Shown here one piece after another: positions 9,991 through 34,566 of a stretch of 64,000 nt of DNA. Location of the stretch: assembly GCA_033675265.1 (NCBI GenBank), contig JAUJYZ010001025.1, positions 62,001 through 126,000 on the forward strand. The letters run 5' to 3'. How positions within the stretch are numbered: the first letter of the stretch is position 1; the number at the start of each line of letters is the position of its first letter. Both the position numbers and the translations under genes were made by a program. The stretch comes from Actinostola sp. cb2023. Lineage: Eukaryota > Cnidaria > Anthozoa > Actiniaria > Actinostolidae. The notes under the pieces are model-generated. The model did not search any database. It saw only the letters and a list, made by a program, of their open reading frames with translations, and was not told the DNA's origin.

Positions 9991-12756
9991 ATGTCTCAGA
10001 CAAAGCCGTCCATGTCATCGGTTGTAAACTGCGTCAGAAAAATACGGAAAATGCGCGGTGCAAGACTGGCTGAACTTTCTCTGCCACGGGAAGACCTAGT
10101 GAGGATTCTACGACCACTTTATATCGTGACTTCCTTCATTGGCCACAGGAGTAAGAACCAGCGATGGTTGGGGTTCTTTGGACTAATATTATGGGTTTCT
10201 AACATCATCATTCACTTTTCGTTGGACTTCTACGAAGCTTCGAATCAGTACGGCTGGGCATGGGCTACTGCTATTGCAGTGTTTTTCGTCTCATTCACTT
10301 CGGGAACTTACACGATTATACGCGAGACAATTCCATGGATTGAGGACGCTTTAGAAATACTGTATGTAGATGGGAATTTCAGTGACACTTTGGAAAAAGC
10401 TGGGAAAGTCACCAAGGTGGGTAATCAGTACCGTGGAGTTTGAAAAGAGCTATTTGATAATAAAGTCCGGCATATATAATATATTGAATACAGCCGAGAT
10501 GGCGCGCTTTTGAGAGATTCTGAATTCTGACACTTTATTGGCTTCCAACACAAATTTCTTGCGGATATTTTTGGGTGTAGATGACTTATGTTTTTTGTTT
10601 ATTCGAGAGGACCCAAGGACCGAAGTTGTTGTAAATATTATTTAATTTTGGCAGCTAAAATTGCAGGATTGATAGTACTGAGGAACCATTTCAAACTGTG
10701 TAAATGAGAACGTCCATTATACCCTTTGTTTCTGTAAATGCAGAAGTGGAAGTGTGCTACATCTACACCTTCTAAAAACACATGTTTAATCCATCAAAAG
10801 CCGCATACTATCAACAAATTTTAAGTAGTAAAACCACAGAAAGAGGTGCCGTCTCTCTAGACTTGATGAAGCGACACGTTTTCCCTCTTCCTTCCTTCTT
10901 TTTTCGAGTTTTTTAATTTTTATTTCGTTCTTAAATCTCTTTCTCAATTCAACTTTTCGTCTTTGTATGTCATCTCTTCACACATCCAGCTTATCGGCAC
11001 CATATGAACAGTCTACTACTCGGCCAGCTTTGTTGCTAAGCCAACCATGATACCATTCGGATCAAAGAAGTGCGGTGTCATGACGGTTCTATTAATTAGA
11101 AAAAATCCCTTTCTCTTATTTGTAAATAAAAACCTCTTATTACAATACTGCAAATATAGCGGAAATGCATCGGGAAATAGCCCTCTTTGACGTAAACAGA
11201 CAATACAGTTGTTTGAATACCGAAGAAAGCGCATTCTCAGCGCCATGAAAACAGCATCCATCGCATTCAGTGTATCAGTCATCAAGTTATTGAAGAAATC
11301 TTCAGTTGGTCAGAAATGAAAATATTTGTTTTCTCGCTCGACGTATGAATGATAATTTTTAACCCGAGAAAGCAATTAACACCTTGAAAATGGTCAGTAG
11401 TCATATGGATATTTCGGGAGAAAGCTTTAATTATCTTGGTACAAAAGTCATTAATTCATGAATTAGTTTCCGAAATGAAATTGAACCCACTTTTGAGTGA
11501 AATTCCGACTGATATTGTGTCGTTGTAAACTCACATTTTCTTCGAAATTCAATGATTTCAAAGGTGTTTCAGTTAGGAAGTTTGGGCTACGTTATATCCT
11601 AGTACAGATAAGCTTATCGCATGCAAATCTTCGTATATATATGTGCGTTACAGTAGTCTCATGATCTTATAAGCACCCGTGGAGGTTTCAAGCAGTGCAG
11701 AGCGAAAAACACCCGGCTCAAGACGATTATTACACAAAGAGAAAAAAAAGCAATAGATTTAGCGAAAACAACATCAAAAAATTAAAATACCATTTTGAGC
11801 TCCGACTCAAACTCCATATTTTATTACATATATGAAGTCGGCTACTTGAATTTCCAATTTCGCTAAAGCGCTGTTATGTGATACTAAAGTATGTGGCAAT
11901 CAGAAGAACGCTTTTGGGATCACGTTCAGCTCATAAAACTTGAAAAATCGATAGGTGAATGAACGAACTAAAACTGTAACGAGACGGCAGATGTTCAATC
12001 CCAGGATAGGCGGCATGTTACTCGGGCAACACACGACACCATTACATTTATAGCGACATTTTCGCCTACCTTTAAGCTGACCGGATTGATTCAAATGATG
12101 AAATAGTACCCGGCGTTTTCTGCCGAGTTCAGTAGTATTAATTGCCTGTAATGCAGTGTATAAGCCTAAGCTGTTTATAAAACGGCATTTCTATATACTG
12201 TATTTTCATTTGGTATCATTTAACTGGTTTCTAGCCCGTTTAACCGGCTACACTGATCTGCTCTATAATTGATCTATCAAGTGATTCTACAAAGTTTGAG
12301 TGATCGACGCAGCCGTTCTAGTAGCATAGTGTTTTAGTTTAGAACGTGTGGCTTACGTACTTTTAGCGCGTAGCGCACTAAATAAGATACTCATGAGAGC
12401 CAATACTTTTGATGACTTTTAAATGACTTAAAAAAAACAGCCAAGAATGTTTTACGAAAACACATGACGTGGTTTACAGTGGGCAGAACAAACTCAATCA
12501 TTTTAGTTGCACCAATTAAACAAACGTCTAATGACACCGTACTGTGTTTTGATTGGTTCAAAGAGGAAGAAACAGACTACAGCTTTTCTGCGCGAAACAC
12601 TCAAATGGCTTCCCAGATTTTAACATGCAATTGGAAAGCGAGGATATTTGTTCCGAGCCTATCTCATTTCATTTACAGATGCAAAGACGTATTTTGAATA
12701 TTTTTTGAATATTTAATAATAATAATAATATTTTTTTTTTATTTTTTTATTTCATT

Positions 12757-12849
<93 letters not shown>

Positions 12850-15243
12850 TTAATAATAATAATAATAATATTAATAATAATAATAATAATAATTAAACAT
12901 TTTGTTCTGCAGACTTTGAGTCATTATATAGCGATCATTTATGATAGAAAAATGATAACTGTGATGAGATCTGTCTCGCGATCGACGTCTCTGTGGAAGC
13001 AATGGAGACGAGAACGCATTTATTGATAGCAAACAAAACGACATCTTTCTGCATGAAAATAGTACCGTCTCTTGTTCAGTCCAACTGCCACATCTTGTTA
13101 GCATAGTTCAGTTGTCTCCGCTTGAGTATATACTCACGAATAAAACAAATTAAATAAATAAATAAATCAGACAAAAAATATTAAACAAAAATCGAGGTAA
13201 AATTTCTGATCGGAACGAAAACAATTATTTTTGCATTGAGAAAAAAAACACACCTTTCTCTAGCATATTAAAGCCGAAAATGTGCTTTTGATTCAGAAAA
13301 GAACAGATAAGTCTCCAGTACAATTTGGAAGTCAATATTGTATTTGGGATTGCTATCGAGGTGTTTTACACTTACTACGCTTCGTTCTATTGAATAACTT
13401 GGAATCTTTTGTTGTTTCTATTGAATTACGTATACTGTGCCGGTACACGAAGAAAGTGCCCATGTTTCGCGTTATTACACGGTCGTCTAGGAGCCCGGTT
13501 CCAACGGGTTGTTCAGATGTTATAAACACTGTTGTGTGAAACGCGACCATCTAGACTTTGATTTGATAGTTTGTACTTTGCATTAGGTGGACGTCAATCA
13601 CATGCGCGCGAATCATCGAAGTATGAATAGTTTTCTCTCAATAATTCAATTATATCGTTTATTAGCCATTTCCTACAAGACTAAACCAATATGAAAGTTA
13701 TTCTAGCACGTTAGAGCTTTTCTAATTCCGCCTAAAGCAATGTACAAACTCAATCCTCAAAGTCTAGGTGGTCCGAATCGATTCAGTCATCGAAATTCGC
13801 AAGTGCTATACTTTTTTCAATATGCATTGGTTTGCTGAGACAGTGTAGGAAGTAATTAGCGATACGTGTAAATCACAAATAGCTCTTAATTGGAGAACGC
13901 TGGAAATAGCATTGGGGCGTGCCCCAAAACCCCCATAGCGCCTCACGCCTACGGCGCTCGCTGCGCCATCCCCCTCGCTGAGTTGGAAAATCCTGGATCC
14001 GTCTCTGTTTTGTACATAGAAAAGATAAAACTAATTATTGTAGAAATTATGGGGAAGTTAAAGTGCTATAAAGCGGAAGGGTCGTGGGCTTGAGTCCCAT
14101 CGGGGGCAGATGGCGTATTGTTTCAATTTCTACTTTCTTTCTTTCGGCGCTAATTTACTTTGAAACACTAACGCTTTGAAAATCATTGATAATGGTATTT
14201 TGTGGCGCACGTATAAGGTCTTTTTACCCCCCTCCCCCCAACGTCAATGTTGCCGATTAGTGGTGCGAAACGAGCACGGTGATCATTGCTACCCTCAACG
14301 TTGATGATGATGGGAGAGGTTTTTTTTTACCATAACTTAGTGCCATGTTTGGTAGAATCAGTCAGAATTTAGATAGTTGTTTCATTAATATTGTCGGGGA
14401 TTGTAGGTCTACTTTAGAAGAACTTTATGGGTATCTTTATAGCACTTTAACTTTCCCTCAATCTGCTCCATTATAGTCATGCTACACGGCCTCCTTTCCT
14501 ATAGTATTGTGTATAAGCAAGAGACCATAATCTAACTTATATCATCGATCATATTGTAGTTTCAACTGATTTGTTCATGTCATTTCGACGTATAATAACA
14601 ACTCGACTCGTGTTTTAATGAAGTAATATAATTATCAAGACATTGTGCGAAAAAGTAACGTCTTTTTAATGAGTTTTCTCGACAGAGTACGATTGTTAGA
14701 AATTAGAGTAATCAAGTCCAAACGGTTTCTTAGTAATTTCCTTGGAAGATTTCACTTCAAAATGTCAGACAGACAGTTTTACAAGCTCACTCTGTTTTTA
14801 AGAATATTAAAGATGGCGGTAACGATCGAGGGAGAACAGCCTGCAGTAAACTCATTATAATCCTCACTTTAGTCATTTGCGATGGTTGCTTTTCATTCAA
14901 TCAAATATTCGTTTAGTATACACTTTTCGTCTATGTTGCTGAGGAAGTGAGTGGGTAGCAGTCAAAGCTGATATATAGTGAGAAAGATAACATTAAATAC
15001 TAAGAGATATAAATATAGGCTGAAAGTCGTCCACTCGAATCGTTCCTGGCAACATATAAACACGAAAATACGGCTGAACTGAATTGAACTTATAAGTACA
15101 CTTTATTGGGTGAAAACTAGAATTACAAAAGTATTTTCATCTTTGACTTTACTAGTTACTGACTATAGTATACATCAGGCCCTAAGGCATTTTTAACTTT
15201 CTAGTTATCATGCAGGTTCAGTACCTTCCTCAAATAAAGTACG

Positions 15244-15305
<62 letters not shown>

Positions 15306-18300
15306 CAGTTGTTCAGTACAAGCTGGTTTTCATGATAGCCAATCGAGTTGCAATAACATTTACAATAGAATAAAATAAGATTTTACAATACATTTAGAAT
15401 ACATTATTATGCTAATAATGAATTATAAAGAGGACAAACTACAACTAAGGTAAAGCTTCCAATCTTTTCCTATTCTCCCGTTCAGGGAGGACGAGCCGTC
15501 ATGTACGTGTGTCGCTAATCAATATCACAAAAATGACGAGAAGAGTCTACTGCGGCTTCTGTCTGAGTAGGAGACACGTTTTCTCTTTTAAGCTTGATTA
15601 TTTTAATACATTTGGCTTAATATTAGAGTGACTACGGCGGCTGTTAACTTCTAAGTTCACCTCATTTAAAATATCCAAGATGGCGCCTAGCGCTACGGCC
15701 GCCATGCTTGAAATTTTGTTTTGAGATGAGTGAACCCAAACAGTTCGAGTGACCTTAGCTTTATAAACTTAGTAAAATTCGTTGAGACAAATTGACAATA
15801 TGCAAAAATATGCCCAGACATGAATGCTTCTGAACTGAGCTCTGTTGTGTGATCTCTGATCGAGTGTTTCAAGAGTTTCTTCACCTCTCAAAATGGCCGC
15901 CACGAATTCATTAATAAAGAAATGAAAAGAAACTGGTTCCTGGCTCTTCGCCACACAAAGGCCTGGTTACCAATCCAACATGGCCGCCATGGTCTAAACG
16001 GTCAAGTTTAGGCGTCTCTAACGATGAATTAGAATGGGGAAAAAACAATTAACCTTTTTAGCCATAGCAGTAAATCCTTTAATTCTAAACAGAACTTTAA
16101 ACATCTTTTTCCCTTGCAGAAACTCCCGTACCTAGTCCCCCTGGGGGCACTGGCAGGAATGTGTGGTCAATATATCTGCTATTTCATCGATGGAGCAGTA
16201 CAACTCGAGATCAAACCCAAGTCTCTCTATATAGTCCTGAATGTCGCTAGGATTGTCAGCCTGTTTCATATTCTCTATGGTTATATCTTATTTCTAGTAC
16301 TTCTCTTGTTTATCATGTACATCACAGGAGTTTCAATGAAGGAGTTTCGAGGTAAATAACACAAACAAAACGCATTGCAGTCGACTCGCGTAAAAGCGGC
16401 CGCATCTGGTCTGATTTTGTCGTCCGTAATAACGAGAGGGAGAGTTCTTTTCAGTGAAACCTCTCTAACTTTAGCAACATGCAGTCATGACCGTAATAGT
16501 CCCCTTCACAGTTCTCTGCGCCATCTTGAAAGGTAGCCGTGCCTTTGCATCGAAGCGAGGCCAACGGTGACCTTGCAATGATAGAGACATGTGAATAATT
16601 GTCACGTCCAAGGTGTTAAAAAGGTCTCTAGCTATCATTGCAAGGTCACCGTTGGTCTCACTTCGATGCAAAGGCACGGCTACCTCAGTCTCAAGATGGC
16701 GCAGGGAACTGTGAAGGGCCGGGAATATTAGCGGGATGTCCGCAAGGCGAGAGTTGAATTGACTAGTGCGTACGGGGCCCTCGTCAGCACAAGCTAAAGC
16801 ATTTGTGATACATGTAATCCAATTTTTCTTCTACTCGTTTAGATGGCATCGAAGGGGAATTTAAAGAAAAATCTGTACGACTAACGTTTCGAGAGGCCGT
16901 CCAAATCTTTGAACATCGGGCGCAGTTTATTAGAAGATCGTCTAACGCCTGTCTGGTAAGCTTAATACAGCAGCAATAGAGCAAATAAATCACGACAGAC
17001 AATCATGTAGTATTGCTCATTGTACACTTTCTGGAGACTGGCGACAAACGAGAAAAGAATTGACCACATACCAAATAAGGAATTACGTTACCAAATAAGG
17101 AAATATATTACCAAATAAGGAATCGAATTACGTTACCAAATAAGAAACTACATTACCAAATAAGGAATTACGTTACCAAATAAGGAACTGTATTGCCAAA
17201 TAAGGAATTACGTTACCAAATAAGGAACTGTATTGCCAAATAAGGAATTACGTTACCAAATAAGGAACTATATCGCCAAATAAGGAATTACGTTACCAAA
17301 TAAGGAACTATACATTACCAAATAGGGAATTACGTTACCAAATAAGGAACTATACATTACCAAATAAGGAATTACGTTACCAAATAAGAAACTACATTAC
17401 CAAATAAGGAATTACGTTACCCAAAATAGAGAGAATAAAGTAGGGATAAGAGACAAATTACAACATTTTTCTCATAAAGCAATGTTCTTCGTTACAGCTA
17501 CAAGTGTTTTTCCTTCATTTCGATGACGTCTTAACCGTTTCGTTTCTTTTAGTTCATGTTGGTTAACCTGGTTCTAACAACAGCCTTATCGTTCACCATC
17601 AACGCCTACAACTTCTTGTTCCTCAGTCGCTTTGCGATCTACCTCTGGTTTGCCTTAGTGCCCATGATCTGGAGCGTAACGCCGCTGACTATTGCAGCGT
17701 GGGCTACGGAGACGTACCACACCTACGTCACCACGGTCGTGAAGAGCTGGGGCGAGCATCCCGAGTCCGACGAGAGTGAATCGGAAGGAGAAGAAATGGA
17801 CGAGTACCACGAAGCGATGAAGAAACTAAAAGTGAACAGGTCAAGAAGTATGCTCATTGCGAGTACAAACTTATTGAAAACGTTACAAAGAAAACGGCTC
17901 ATACTCAAAAAAGACAGGAGGCTCTCGATCGCAGCGCAACGACGGGAATCGCTCGCGCTGTCCGAAATCGAAGATATCGATGATCCGCCCGGTGTCCCAC
18001 TACAAGATCAATTCCAGCCTTTGCCTAATAATCTACAATTGCTACACACCAATCTCAACCACAGGAACCCCGCGTTGTCATCCTTGTACAACAATAACAC
18101 GCAATCGAACTTCCCGGAAACGCCGACGAACAAGGACCGGAAGTCGAAATTCAAATTCAAATCGTACGTGTTGTACTTACAGGGTCTCATACCAGGAGTA
18201 GGGTTTTCTATTGGTGGGATTGTGCTCACGTGGGAGAAGGTCTCCAATCTGGCGATTCTCTTGGTGTCGGTATTAGCTGTGTTTATTCAGGAAATCCTGT

Positions 18301-18332
18301 TTGGCAGCAGGAAAAGTACTTTGCTCACGTGA
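9991..18332 (+). CDS. Seven-transmembrane gustatory-receptor-like (GRL) protein, four coding exons
   Basis: Exons 9991-10416, 16120-16351, 16843-16955 and 17553-18332 join in consistent phases (0, 1, 0) with GT-AG borders to give about 516 residues. ATG at 9991 is chosen because it follows a likely acceptor at 9970 and has no upstream coding support. Hydrophobic helices lie at about 59-77, 89-110, 145-165, 178-212, 259-281 and 284-305, plus a C-terminal pair (about 470-508). That pair resembles the TM7a/TM7b arrangement of the insect Gr/Or fold. The pre-TM1 segment RPLYIVTSFIGH recalls the family's conserved N-terminal arginine-proline-leucine region. No signal peptide is seen. Between TM6 and TM7 is a long hydrophilic loop (about 306-463) with an acidic run (SDESESEGEEMDEYHE), a basic run and Gln/Asn-rich sequence. 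Family members are tetrameric cation channels or orphan membrane proteins; the ligand is unknown. Another multipass family is possible. Confidence 0.7.
12712..12894 (+). repeat. (TAA)n microsatellite
   Basis: About 180 nt of almost uninterrupted AAT/TAA repeats with a T-rich break near 12730-12760, inside intron 1 of the GRL-like gene. Confidence 0.95.
14051..14457. mobile_element. TIR element of about 400 bp
   Basis: GAAGTTAAAGTGCTATAAAG near 14055 pairs with CTTTATAGCACTTTAACTTT near 14435-14454. The interior includes a tRNA-T-arm-like stretch (GGGCTTGAGTCCC, about 14086) and C/G homopolymer runs (14226-14240). It is a non-coding MITE-like element. Confidence 0.65.
15243..15304 (+). repeat. 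(GTT)n microsatellite
   Basis: About 20 perfect GTT units within intron 1 of the GRL-like gene. Confidence 0.95.
16499..16718. mobile_element. 220-bp near-perfect foldback element
   Basis: The left arm (about 16499-16582) contains GCCATCTTG, GGTAGCCGTGCCTTTGCATC, CCAACGGTGACCTTGCAATG and ATAG in order. The right arm (about 16629-16718) carries their reverse complements with few mismatches around a ~45-nt loop. It lies wholly within intron 2 of the GRL-like gene (16352-16842), so it would be transcribed and could form a long dsRNA stem. Confidence 0.9.
17075..17420 (+). repeat. Tandem array of 20-bp repeats organised as 40-bp pairs
   Basis: Units alternate between ATTACGTTACCAAATAAGGA and variants such as ACTGTATTGCCAAATAAGGA, for about 17 monomers with small indels. 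It occupies most of intron 3 of the GRL-like gene (16956-17552). Confidence 0.9.
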
Positions 18333-18736
18333 TGAAAATGTCGTCTTCGGGATGCGGGAAAAATCCCGCGTCAAGGATTTTCTAACGGGACTGATTACGT
18401 CATGGATTGGAACCAGTAGTTGATCACCTTCGCATTCGGTTATAGCGAGCGCGTTTCATGATAAGACTTAATGATAAGACTGCGGAGATAACGAATGTCC
18501 ACGTGTCGTCCAAGCAGTACGTCTACACACAAGTACGTACATTATACTGAAGCAACAGAATTTTAAGGTGCGGAGTTTCTCGTTATTTAATTGATTTTGT
18601 TGTACTGAACATCCACCGTGTCAAGCCATGTGTGACATTTTTTCCATGGCGAATTAAATTTTTTGAACAAATACAGAAACATTCGAATATAACACAAAGC
18701 TAAACAACGAATGTAAACAATTTTTTTATTAATGTA

Positions 18737-18880
18737 ACAATGAGCATATACAAAACTTATCCATTCATGAACAATGTAACAATGAGCATATACAAAACTT
18801 ATCCATTCATGAACAATGTAACAATGAGCATATACAAAACTTATCCATTCATGAACAATGTAACAATGAGCATATACAAA
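18737..18880 (+). repeat. 42-bp tandem repeat, about 3.4 copies
   Basis: Exact repeats of a 42-bp unit beginning AATGAGCATATACAAAACTT, about 400 nt downstream of the GRL-like stop codon. The open frame over it (MSIYKTYPFMNNVT repeats) is a repeat translation, not a supported gene. Confidence 0.9.
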
Positions 18881-19174
18881 ATAACTATTCGAAAATTTGA
18901 TACCAATGTAGCGACCAGAGACCTCTTGTTAATCTGTAAGAACATCAACTCTCCAAGTAATGAAATAAAATTTTGCTTCAGTAAGAAAAAAGGTCTGTAC
19001 ATTTATCTACAACCATTCGCAAACAAAAACTCGGCGCTCAACTTGAGAAAGATCAGAACAGCGAGATTTAAATTTTAGGTTCGCTAAGATGTGGTTAAAC
19101 GTACAGCCGCCTTGGTGCAAGGCCTAGAGCTATCGAGCCGCGTTCACTCGAGTCTATACCTATTTTATCCTAAC

Positions 19175-19448
19175 TACAGTCATTTGCAAAAATTCTGGCC
19201 GCTACGAAATATCAATATATCGGGTGCATTATGGGTAATTAAATAATCGAAAATTCCCCTTAAAGCGGGTTAACGCCAGCAAAGTTGGTAGAAATATTTA
19301 GCATGTTTATTTTAGTCTTACGTTTGTTGTTTGTAAATTTTGCTTCATTTAATAAGTTAGGGAACTCAAAATAGTATTATTTAATTACCCATAATGCACC
19401 CGATATATTGATATATCGTAGCAGCCAGAATTTTTGCAAATGACTGTA
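19175..19448. mobile_element. 274-bp MITE with long TIRs
   Basis: TACAGTCATTTGCAAAAATT at the left end is the exact reverse complement of AATTTTTGCAAATGACTGTA at the right end. Pairing continues through the ATATATCGGGTGCATTATGG region for about 70 bp. No coding capacity. A solo end of the same family lies at 499-538. Confidence 0.9.
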
Positions 19449-19557
19449 TTCAATGAACAGTGTTAATATCAATACCATTTGCATTACTACACGATCACCA
19501 TTCGAGACGAACCACGACGTGTAGTTTGAAATATCAAGACATCAGAGAATTAAGCGA

Positions 19558-19716
19558 GTTGTTTTCGTATGAGTGGGAAACCTACGGTACCGTGACACTC
19601 AAATGGCTTCCTTTCTGAACCAATCAAAAAGTGTGCAGATGCATGTCATCCAATCAAACTCTTTCAATACGGCAAGGAGCGTTACTGTAACTTTCCCACT
19701 CATATAAAAACGACTC
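19558..19716. repeat. Imperfect inverted repeat
   Basis: CGTATGAGTGGGAAACCTAC pairs imperfectly with the reverse of GTAACTTTCCCACTCATATA across about 110 nt. Likely a small decayed MITE. Confidence 0.6.
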
Positions 19717-20102
19717 TAATGTTAAGTCTATTGCAAACTCACCCTCGGAAAATGTCTGGAGTGGTTGCGTAGTACTGTAAAGTGTGGCGATTGCTATAAA
19801 ATGCTAACTAGAAAATTGAATTTATCCAAGATCATAGTCCTGCTATGAACGAGTTATAAAACATTTTACATTTGATCCTAATAAACTTACTCGTTGATTT
19901 TAAATAAATGACTCATTGATTGCTTTCTGAAACCCCGTTATAACCTCATTTGGTTTGAACGGCTTGCGTATCATTTTAGCTTTTAGAGCTTGCTGATGAT
20001 ATGATAAAATAGTAGCGACCATAATAGATGAATGATGAAGACAGCGAAAACAACCACTGAAAAAAAACACCTTTACTTTGACATTTGCTGTACCGGCTTT
20101 TT

Positions 20103-20155
20103 GTTTTGGCTTTTTAATACCTTGCCGTTCTTGTCAGCAAGGTAAAAGCCAAAAC
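20103..20155. repeat. Short hairpin
   Basis: GTTTTGGCTTTTTAATACCTTGC pairs with GCAAGGTAAAAGCCAAAAC with a small bulge, around a loop of about 11 nt. Confidence 0.7.
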
Positions 20156-20525
20156 AGCTTTAAAAGCAAAGCAGGTTACTAGCATCCACTATACAGACTC
20201 TGTAATACCTTAGGAAAACCCCTTTCGTTAGGCTTCAATACTTTATAAAAACAATTTTCAAAACCAGAATATCTAGAAACGATCAATAAATTATATTTTC
20301 TACTATATATATACATACCAATAACTAATTTACCATGCAAATATACTAAGAATCTGCCAGGAAGTCAAACTTTTCCACGACCGTAAATATTCCCCAATAA
20401 AATAGTAAGCCGCCTATAATCCACTACGGGAAATCCTTTCCTGTGGGTTCCCTGTGTTGTATTTGCAACAGGAAGACCACCAAGAGAAAAGAGAGAAGTG
20501 CTCGCAGGGGAGTTGAAAATATTCG

Positions 20526-20945
20526 CTGGTTGAGACGACATCTCAGAGCGACATCTCACATACAGTTTGTACTTCCAAGTCTTCACTGGTTGAGACGACA
20601 TCTCAGAGCAACATCTCACATACAGTTTGTACTTCCAAGTCTTCACTGGTTGAGACGATATCTCAGAGCGACATCTCACATACAGTTTGTACTTCCAAGT
20701 CTTCACTGGTTGAGACGATATCTCAGAGCGACATCTCACATACAGTTTGTACTTCCAAGTCTTCACTGGTTGAGATGACATCTCAGAGCAACATCTCACA
20801 TACAGTTTGTACTTCCAAGTCTTCACTGGTTGAGACGATATCTCAGAGCGACATCTCACATACAGTTTGTACTTCCAAGTCTTCACTGGTTGAGACGATA
20901 TCTCAGAGCAACATCTCACATACAGTTTGTACTGCCGAATCTTCG
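20526..20945 (+). repeat. 60-bp tandem repeat, 7 copies
   Basis: Exact 60-bp periodicity; each unit contains GAGACGACATCTCAGAGC and CATACAGTTTGTACTTCC. It sits 50 nt downstream of the HRI stop codon (minus strand), so it may be part of the HRI 3' untranslated region. Frames through it on both strands translate the repeat only. Confidence 0.95.
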
Positions 20946-20995
20946 TGTCTTGTGGTCGCTATATAAAAGTGAAGTCATTCTAGTTGAATTCCTGT

Positions 20996-32178
<11,183 letters not shown>

Positions 32179-32194
32179 TAGAAAGACATATCAA

Positions 32195-34565
32195 ATAGTT
32201 ATTACTGGTGCACATGTCATGTAGTATGTATATATAATATATATAGTATGCATATTACTCTGACATTATTTATATTGCATTCAGTCTATACATAGTTATT
32301 ACTGGTGCACATGTCATGTAGTATGTATATATAATATATATAGTATGCATATTACTCTGACATTATTTATATTGCATTCAGTCTATACATAGTTATTACT
32401 GGTGCACATGTCATGTAGTATGTATATATAATATATATAGTATGCATATTACTCTGACATTATTTATATTGCATTCAGTCTATACATAGTTATTACTGGT
32501 GCACATGTCATGTAGTATGTATATATAATATATATAGTATGCATATTACTCTGACATTATTTATATTGCATTCAGTCTATACATAGTTATTACTGGTGCA
32601 CATGTCATGTAGTATGTATATATAATATATATAGTATGCATATTACTCTGACATTATTTATATTGCATTCAGTCTATACATAGTTATTACTGGTGCACAT
32701 GTCATGTATTATGTATATATATATATATATAGTATGCATATTACTCTGACATTATTTATATTGCATTCAGTCTATACATAGTTATTACTGGTGCACATGT
32801 CATGTAGTATGTATATATAATATATATATAGTATGCATATTACTCTGACATTATTTATATTGCATTCAGTCTATACATAGTTATTACTGGTGCACATGTC
32901 ATGTAGTATGTATATATAATATATATAGTATGCATATTACTCTGACATTATTTATATTGCATTCAGTCTATACATAGTTATTACTGGTGCACATGTCATG
33001 TAGTATGTATATATAATATATATAGTATGCATATTACTCTGACATTATTTATATTGCATTCAGTCTATACATAGTTATTACTGGTGCACATGTCATGTAG
33101 TATGTATATATAATATATATAGTATGCATATTACTCTGACATTATTTATATTGCATTCAGTCTATACATAGTTATTACTGGTGCACATGTCATGTAGTAT
33201 GTATATATAATATATATAGTATGCATATTACTCTGACATTATTTATATTGCATTCAGTCTATACATAGTTATTACTGGTGCACATGTCATGTATTATGTA
33301 TATATAATATATATAGTATGCATATTACTCTGACATTATTTATATTGCATTCAGTCTATACATAGTTATTACTGGTGCACATGTCATGTAGTATGTATAT
33401 ATATATATATATAGTATGCATATTACTCTGACATTATTTATATTGCATTCAGTCTATACATAGTTATTACTGGTGCACATGTCATGTAGTATGTATATAT
33501 AATATATATAGTATGCATATTACTCTGACATTATTTATATTGCATTCAGTCTATACATAGTTATTACTGGTGCACATGTCATGTAGTATGTATATATAAT
33601 ATATATAGTATGCATATTACTCTGACATTATTTATATTGCATTCAGTCTATACATAGTTATTACTGGTGCACATGTCATGTAGTATGTATATATAATATA
33701 TATAGTATGCATATTACTCTGACATTATTTATATTGCATTCAGTCTATACATAGTTATTACTGGTGCACATGTCATGTAGTATGTATATATAATATATAT
33801 AGTATGCATATTACTCTGACATTATTTATATTGCATTCAGTCTATACATAGTTATTACTGGTGCACATGTCATGTAGTATGTATATATATAATATATATA
33901 GTATGCATATTACTCTGACATTATTTATATTGCATTCAGTCTATACATAGTTATTACTGGTGCACATGTCATGTAGTATGTATATATAATATATATAGTA
34001 TGCATATTACTCTGACATTATTTATATTGCATTCAGTCTATACATAGTTATTACTGGTGCACATGTCATGTAGTATGTATATATAATATATATAGTATGC
34101 ATATTACTCTGACATTATTTATATTGCATTCAGTCTATACATAGTTATTACTGGTGCACATGTCATGTAGTATGTATATATAATATATATAGTATGCATA
34201 TTACTCTGACATTATTTATATTGCATTCAGTCTATACATAGTTATTACTGGTGCACATGTCATGTAGTATGTATATATAATATATATAGTATGCATATTA
34301 CTCTGACATTATTTATATTGCATTCAGTCTATACATAGTTATTACTGGTGCACATGTCATGTAGTATGTATATATAATATATATAGTATGCATATTACTC
34401 TGACATTATTTATATTGCATTCAGTCTATACATAGTTATTACTGGTGCACATGTCATGTAGTATGTATATATAATATATATAGTATGCATATTACTCTGA
34501 CATTATTTATATTGCATTCAGTCTATACATAGTTATTACTGGTGCACATGTCATGTAGTATGTAT
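32195..34565 (+). repeat. 97-bp satellite, array 1 (about 24 copies)
   Basis: A 97-bp unit repeated head to tail. It contains TATTACTGGTGCACATGTCA, TGTAGTATG, an AT palindrome-like core TATATATAATATATATAG, TATGCATATTACTCTGACAT and TGCATTCAGTCTATACATAG. Units are almost identical; variation is mostly in the TA run. By my reading every unit here has CACATG rather than CACGTG. It starts about 25 bp upstream (minus strand) of the HRI acceptor at 32170. Confidence 0.97.
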
Positions 34566-34566
34566 G

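Larger units (their letters stand above)
10417..16119 (+). other. Intron 1 of the GRL-like gene (5.7 kb)
   Basis: Donor AAG/GTGGGT at 10416 and acceptor CCCTTGCAG at 16119. It contains a TAA microsatellite, a TIR element at 14051, a GTT microsatellite and several GGCCGCCATG-type motifs (15690-15990). None of the short frames inside has recognisable domains. Confidence 0.7.

Noticed and set aside
14086..14110. tRNA gene
   Set aside because: Only a T-arm-like stretch is present; no acceptor stem, D arm or anticodon arm could be folded around it.
20365..20919. 184-codon minus-strand frame
   Set aside because: Seven translated copies of the 60-bp repeat; no start context or domain.
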